Assembly: GCA_965208065.1 (NCBI GenBank)
Contig: OZ242313.1
Span: 1,674,001 to 1,738,000, forward strand
DNA: 64,000 nt
Source: Bin103 sp002238925
Lineage (GTDB): Bacteria; Spirochaetota; Spirochaetia; SZUA-6; Bin103
Reading direction: 5' to 3'
This document shows positions 59,904 to 64,000 of this stretch, piece by piece; the first letter of the stretch is position 1; each line of letters opens with the position of its first letter. The notes under the pieces are model-generated. The model did not search any database. It was not told where the DNA came from and saw nothing but the letters and a program-made list of their open reading frames with translations. The position numbers and the translations under genes were made by a program.

Positions 59904-61628
59904 ATGGCGGCCGCCGGCGGCTTGCCATTCCTGTCCATTCGCGCGCGTCTGGTGCTGAGCTTCATCCTCATCGCCATGGTGGCGATCGGTATTGTGGGCG
60001 GGTTCTCGGGTGCGCTACTGAAGCACTTCGTGGAACGCCGCGAGACCGCCTACCTGCAGTCCAACGCTTCCACGGTGGCCCGGCAAGCGCACTCTCTGAT
60101 GGTGCCGGTGGTGCGCCCGCTGTCCCTGCTCGAGTTGGCCCAGACGTCGGCGTTCATGAGCGACTCGCGGATCCGGATCATGGACCGCGCCCACCGCGTG
60201 CTGGCCGACTCCGGGCCGCAGGATGGGTCCGATCACGAGTGGGTGCGGGTGGTGGCGACGTTTCCCTCCGGCAACTCGATGGTGCGTCAGATGTTCTGGA
60301 TCCGGGTGTCGGCTGACCCCGCCCGGCGCGCCAGCCAACTGCGCTCGCTGCCGGCGCTGCAGGGACTTGCCGACACCCAGATCATGGTGGTGCGGCGGCG
60401 CAGCGGGTTGTGGGGCAGTCTGATCGAGTTCCGTGAGTACGACGGGCCGGTGGGGCATCCGGTTGCCACGACCGGCAACACGGTGCCGGATGACCCGAAG
60501 CGCATTACCTACCTCGAACCGATCGGCGATCCCGGCAGCCCGATCGGCTACGTGGAGATTGCCCGCAGCCCGGACGCCCACAACGAGGCGGTGGAGACGA
60601 TCATCGGGCCGTTCATCATCGCGGCCCTGGCCGCCACCGTGCTCGCCGCCCTGCTCGGGCTGGTGTTCGGGCGGCGCCTGACCGCCCCGATCGAAGGTCT
60701 CACCGCGTCCGCGATGCGTATGGGGAAGGGCGACTTGGCGGCGCGCGCGCCCACCACCGGGAGCGGCGAGATCGGCGAGTTGGGCCGCCAGTTCAATGCC
60801 ATGGCGGGCAAGCTGGAGTCGACGGTGGGCGACCTGCGCCAGGAGCGCGACGTGCTGCGCCGGTTCGTGGCCGACGCTTCACACGAACTGCGCACGCCGG
60901 TGACCGCGCTGAAGACCTTCAACGAGTTGCTGCTGCGCGGTTCGCGGCATGAGGCGGACGCCAACGGCCAGGTACCCGCCGCGCCCGGCAACGGCGGCGG
61001 CGGGCGTGACATCGACGTCGATATGCGCCTCGAGTTTCTGCGCGACAGCCGCCACCAGATCGAGCGGATGGAGTGGATCGTGGAGAATCTGCTCAACCTG
61101 TCGCGGCTGGAGGCGGGCGCGTTCAGCAACCACGCCATGAGGATTACGCTCGGCGACCTGGTGCGCGGCGCCGAGCGGCGCTTTGCGATTCAGGCCGCGC
61201 GCGCCGGGGTGGCGGTCTCGGTCGAGATGACTGCCGCCGACGGCGACCTGGAGCTGCACTTGGCCGGCATGGAGATCGCGGTGGACAACGTGATGCAGAA
61301 CGCCATCTACTACGCTGGCGCCGGCGGCGAGATCGCGATCAGCGGCGCCGACGACCACGGCTGGGCGATTATCCGCATCCGCGATCGTGGGCCGGGCATT
61401 GCTCCGGAGGATCTGCCGCACATCTTCGACCGTTTCTACCGTGGCAAGCCGATGGGCGATGCCGCGGTCTCCAAGGGCAGCGGTCTCGGCCTGGCGATCG
61501 CGCGTGCCGTGGTGGTCGGGAACGGCGGCACCATCTCGGCGACCAACAATAGCGATGGGTCCGGGACCACCTTCTCGCTGCGCCTGCCGCTGCACCGCGT
61601 CAACGGCAACGGCAACGGCGGCGACTGA
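59904..61628 (+). CDS. sensor histidine kinase
   Basis: 574 aa. Two membrane helices (about residues 14-36 and 233-257) bracket a periplasmic sensor domain of about 190 residues without a known fold. A HAMP domain follows (LTAPIEGLTASAMRMGKGDL). The dimerisation domain carries His327 in ADASHELRTPVTALK; a Gly-rich insertion (VPAAPGNGGGGRDIDV) sits in the loop of the helical hairpin. The ATP domain has an N box near VDNVMQNAIYY, G1 DRGPGIAPEDLPHIFDRFYR and G2 GSGLGLAIARAVV. It is the probable partner of the preceding regulator. It converges with gltD, 8 nt apart. Confidence 0.94.
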   Translation: MAAAGGLPFLSIRARLVLSFILIAMVAIGIVGGFSGALLKHFVERRETAYLQSNASTVARQAHSLMVPVVRPLSLLELAQTSAFMSDSRIRIMDRAHRVLADSGPQDGSDHEWVRVVATFPSGNSMVRQMFWIRVSADPARRASQLRSLPALQGLADTQIMVVRRRSGLWGSLIEFREYDGPVGHPVATTGNTVPDDPKRITYLEPIGDPGSPIGYVEIARSPDAHNEAVETIIGPFIIAALAATVLAALLGLVFGRRLTAPIEGLTASAMRMGKGDLAARAPTTGSGEIGELGRQFNAMAGKLESTVGDLRQERDVLRRFVADASHELRTPVTALKTFNELLLRGSRHEADANGQVPAAPGNGGGGRDIDVDMRLEFLRDSRHQIERMEWIVENLLNLSRLEAGAFSNHAMRITLGDLVRGAERRFAIQAARAGVAVSVEMTAADGDLELHLAGMEIAVDNVMQNAIYYAGAGGEIAISGADDHGWAIIRIRDRGPGIAPEDLPHIFDRFYRGKPMGDAAVSKGSGLGLAIARAVVVGNGGTISATNNSDGSGTTFSLRLPLHRVNGNGNGGD

Positions 61629-61636
61629 ACCGCCGG

Positions 61637-63097
61637 CTACGGCAGCAGGGTAGTACCCATCAGGTAGCGGTCGCACTCGCGCGCCGCGCCGCGCCCCTCC
61701 ATGATCGCCCACACCACCAGGCTGGCGCCGCGCCGAATGTCGCCGGCGGCGAACACGCCGGGCAGGCTGGTGGTGAATTCGCCGTACTCCGCCTTGGCGT
61801 TGCTGCGTTCGTCGCGCTCCAGGCGGAGCTGGTCGATCAGTTGGTCCTCCGGGCCCAGGAAGCCCATGGACAGCAGCACGAGCTGGGTGGGAACGTCGCG
61901 CCCGCTGCCGCTCACCGGCTGCGGGGGTCCCCCGCTCCAGTCGACGTCGACCAGGCGCGTGTGCGTGACGCGGTTGCCGGCATCGGAGGCAAATCGTTCC
62001 GCGGTCACGCTGTACCCGCGCGGGTCAGCGCCATGCACGGCGGCCACTTCTTCCTGACCGTAGTCGGGCAGCGAGGTGCGCCCGAACTGCGGCCACGGCA
62101 GACCGGCCGGGAACTCGGGCACGATCTCGATCTGAGTCAGGGATCGGCAGCCCTGGCGCATGGCGGTGCCGACGCAGTCGGTACCGGTATCGCCGCCGCC
62201 GATCACCAGCACGTCCTTGCCTCCGGCGTCGATGGGCGGCCGCCCGGAGGCACCGTCGAGCAGCCAGCGGGTGTTGGCGGTGAGATACTCCATCGCCTGG
62301 TGGATGCCGTCCAACGCGCGGCCCGGGATCGGCAGGTCGCGCGGCTTGGTAGCCCCGCAGCACAGCACGACCGAGTCGAACTGTTCGCGCAGGTCGGGGC
62401 CGGACAGGTCGCGGCCCACCTCGACGCCGGTGTGAAACTCGACTCCCGCGCGCCGCATCAGGTCGACGCGGCGATCCACGAGCGGCTTTTCCAGCTTCAT
62501 GTTGGGGATGCCGTACATCAGCAGTCCGCCGATGCGGTCCTCGCGCTCGTACACGGTGACCAGGTGGCCGGCGCTATTGAGCTGATCCGCGCACGCCAGT
62601 CCCGCGGGGCCCGATCCGACCACCGCCACCCGCTTGCCGGTGCGCACGGCCGGCGGGGCCGCCTCGACCCAGCCCGATTCGAAGCCGCGTTCGATGATCG
62701 CCCACTCGGTGTTCTTGATCGTCACCGGCGGCTCGATGATGGCCAGCACGCAGGCGGACTCGCAGGGCGCCGGACACACCTTGCCGGTGAATTCGGGGAA
62801 GTTGTTGGTCTTGTGCAGGCGGTCGAGCGCGTCGCGCCACAGCCCGCGGTACACCAGGTCGTTCCACTCCGGGATCAGGTTGTTGAGCGGGCAGCCGACA
62901 GTCTGCCGGGTATCCGCGCGGCCGTCGCCGGTGTGGCAGAACGGGGTGCCGCAATCCATGCACCGGGAGGCCTGGGCGCGCAGCTCTTCGTCGCCCGCGT
63001 GGCCGTGAAAATCGGCCCAGTCGGCAACGCGCGCGGCCGGGTCGCGGTCGGGCGGCAGGTTGCGGTCTATTTCCTTGAATCCGGTTGGCTTTCCCAT
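61637..63097 (-). CDS. gltD: glutamate synthase, small (beta) subunit
   Basis: 486 aa from ATG 63097. The N-terminal [4Fe-4S] ligands lie in ASRCMDCGTPFC and GKVCPAPCESACVL; the FAD site is VAVVGSGPAGLACADQLNSA; the NADPH site is VLVIGGGDTGTDCVGTAMRQ. C-terminal FAD block: LPGVFAAGDIRRGASLVVWA. It moves electrons from NADPH to the large subunit to make glutamate from glutamine and 2-oxoglutarate. It lies 24 nt after gltB. Confidence 0.95.
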   Translation of the reverse strand: MGKPTGFKEIDRNLPPDRDPAARVADWADFHGHAGDEELRAQASRCMDCGTPFCHTGDGRADTRQTVGCPLNNLIPEWNDLVYRGLWRDALDRLHKTNNFPEFTGKVCPAPCESACVLAIIEPPVTIKNTEWAIIERGFESGWVEAAPPAVRTGKRVAVVGSGPAGLACADQLNSAGHLVTVYEREDRIGGLLMYGIPNMKLEKPLVDRRVDLMRRAGVEFHTGVEVGRDLSGPDLREQFDSVVLCCGATKPRDLPIPGRALDGIHQAMEYLTANTRWLLDGASGRPPIDAGGKDVLVIGGGDTGTDCVGTAMRQGCRSLTQIEIVPEFPAGLPWPQFGRTSLPDYGQEEVAAVHGADPRGYSVTAERFASDAGNRVTHTRLVDVDWSGGPPQPVSGSGRDVPTQLVLLSMGFLGPEDQLIDQLRLERDERSNAKAEYGEFTTSLPGVFAAGDIRRGASLVVWAIMEGRGAARECDRYLMGTTLLP

Positions 63098-63121
63098 GAT
63101 CTGTCCGTGCTGCCTGCGGGC

Positions 63122-64000
<879 letters not shown>

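Overview
The window is a GC-rich (roughly two-thirds G+C by eye), densely coding bacterial chromosome segment. The 16S rRNA has spirochaete-like features (for example GGCAGCAGCTAAGAATAGTC near 19510). Two proteins agree with that: a threonyl-tRNA synthetase lacking the N-terminal TGS domain, and a citramalate synthase very like the Leptospira enzyme. I infer an uncultured or poorly known high-GC member of the Spirochaetales/Spirochaetia. No database search was possible.

Layout. 1-9.9 kb: an envelope-type protein with IPT/TIG and transglutaminase-like domains, a HAD phosphatase, tRNA-Cys, a pyruvate (2-oxoacid) dehydrogenase operon (E1alpha, E1beta, E2), biotin ligase and a stand-alone groEL. 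10-15.4 kb: yajC-secD-secF and thrS. 15.4-18.7 kb (minus): a two-gene unit of a double-hotdog protein and a beta-keto acid cleavage enzyme, then a tandem-domain CDP-alcohol phosphatidyltransferase. 18.7-24.5 kb: a complete rRNA operon (16S, tRNA-Ala(UGC), 23S, 5S) with promoter, boxA-like sites and processing stems. 24.6-32 kb: a queuosine-precursor transporter, and a deoxysugar set (rhamnulokinase-family kinase, PHP-like protein, L-fucose isomerase) around a CNNM/CBS protein. 32-34.4 kb: an operon of a membrane protein, a winged-helix regulator, a cis-prenyltransferase and a DoxX-like protein.

34.4-43.9 kb is an extracytoplasmic redox and metal locus. A copper P-type ATPase and CsoR repressor diverge from a c-type cytochrome across one short promoter whose palindrome can serve both sides. 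A bacilliredoxin, a lipoprotein, the system II cytochrome c assembly proteins (ResB, CcsA) and tatC-tatB-tatA follow. 43.9-47.8 kb (minus) is a tight operon, panB-panC-coaX-coaBC, covering most of the pantothenate-to-CoA pathway.

47.9-54.1 kb is the accessory region. It is a mosaic of truncated, frameshifted and partly duplicated genes (AAA ATPase, PEP-utilising domain, DUF4143 ATPase fragment, PIN toxin, MFS transporter, 2OG-Fe dioxygenase, ABC permease) mixed with apparently intact genes (an AbiEii-like nucleotidyltransferase with a partner, a Phd/YefM antitoxin, a DUF4143 ATPase). No transposase or integrase was seen. 54.6-64 kb returns to core genes: cimA-argH-hflX-response regulator joined by start/stop overlaps, a sensor kinase, and gltD with the 3' part of gltB running off the right edge.

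I found no CRISPR array, prophage or clearly new defence system. The most distinctive items are the shared CsoR-type operator, the cysteine-less transglutaminase-like protein, the tandem phosphatidyltransferase, the frameshifted PIN toxin beside an intact antitoxin, and a 10-bp tandem repeat whose copy number decides the reading frame of a permease remnant.
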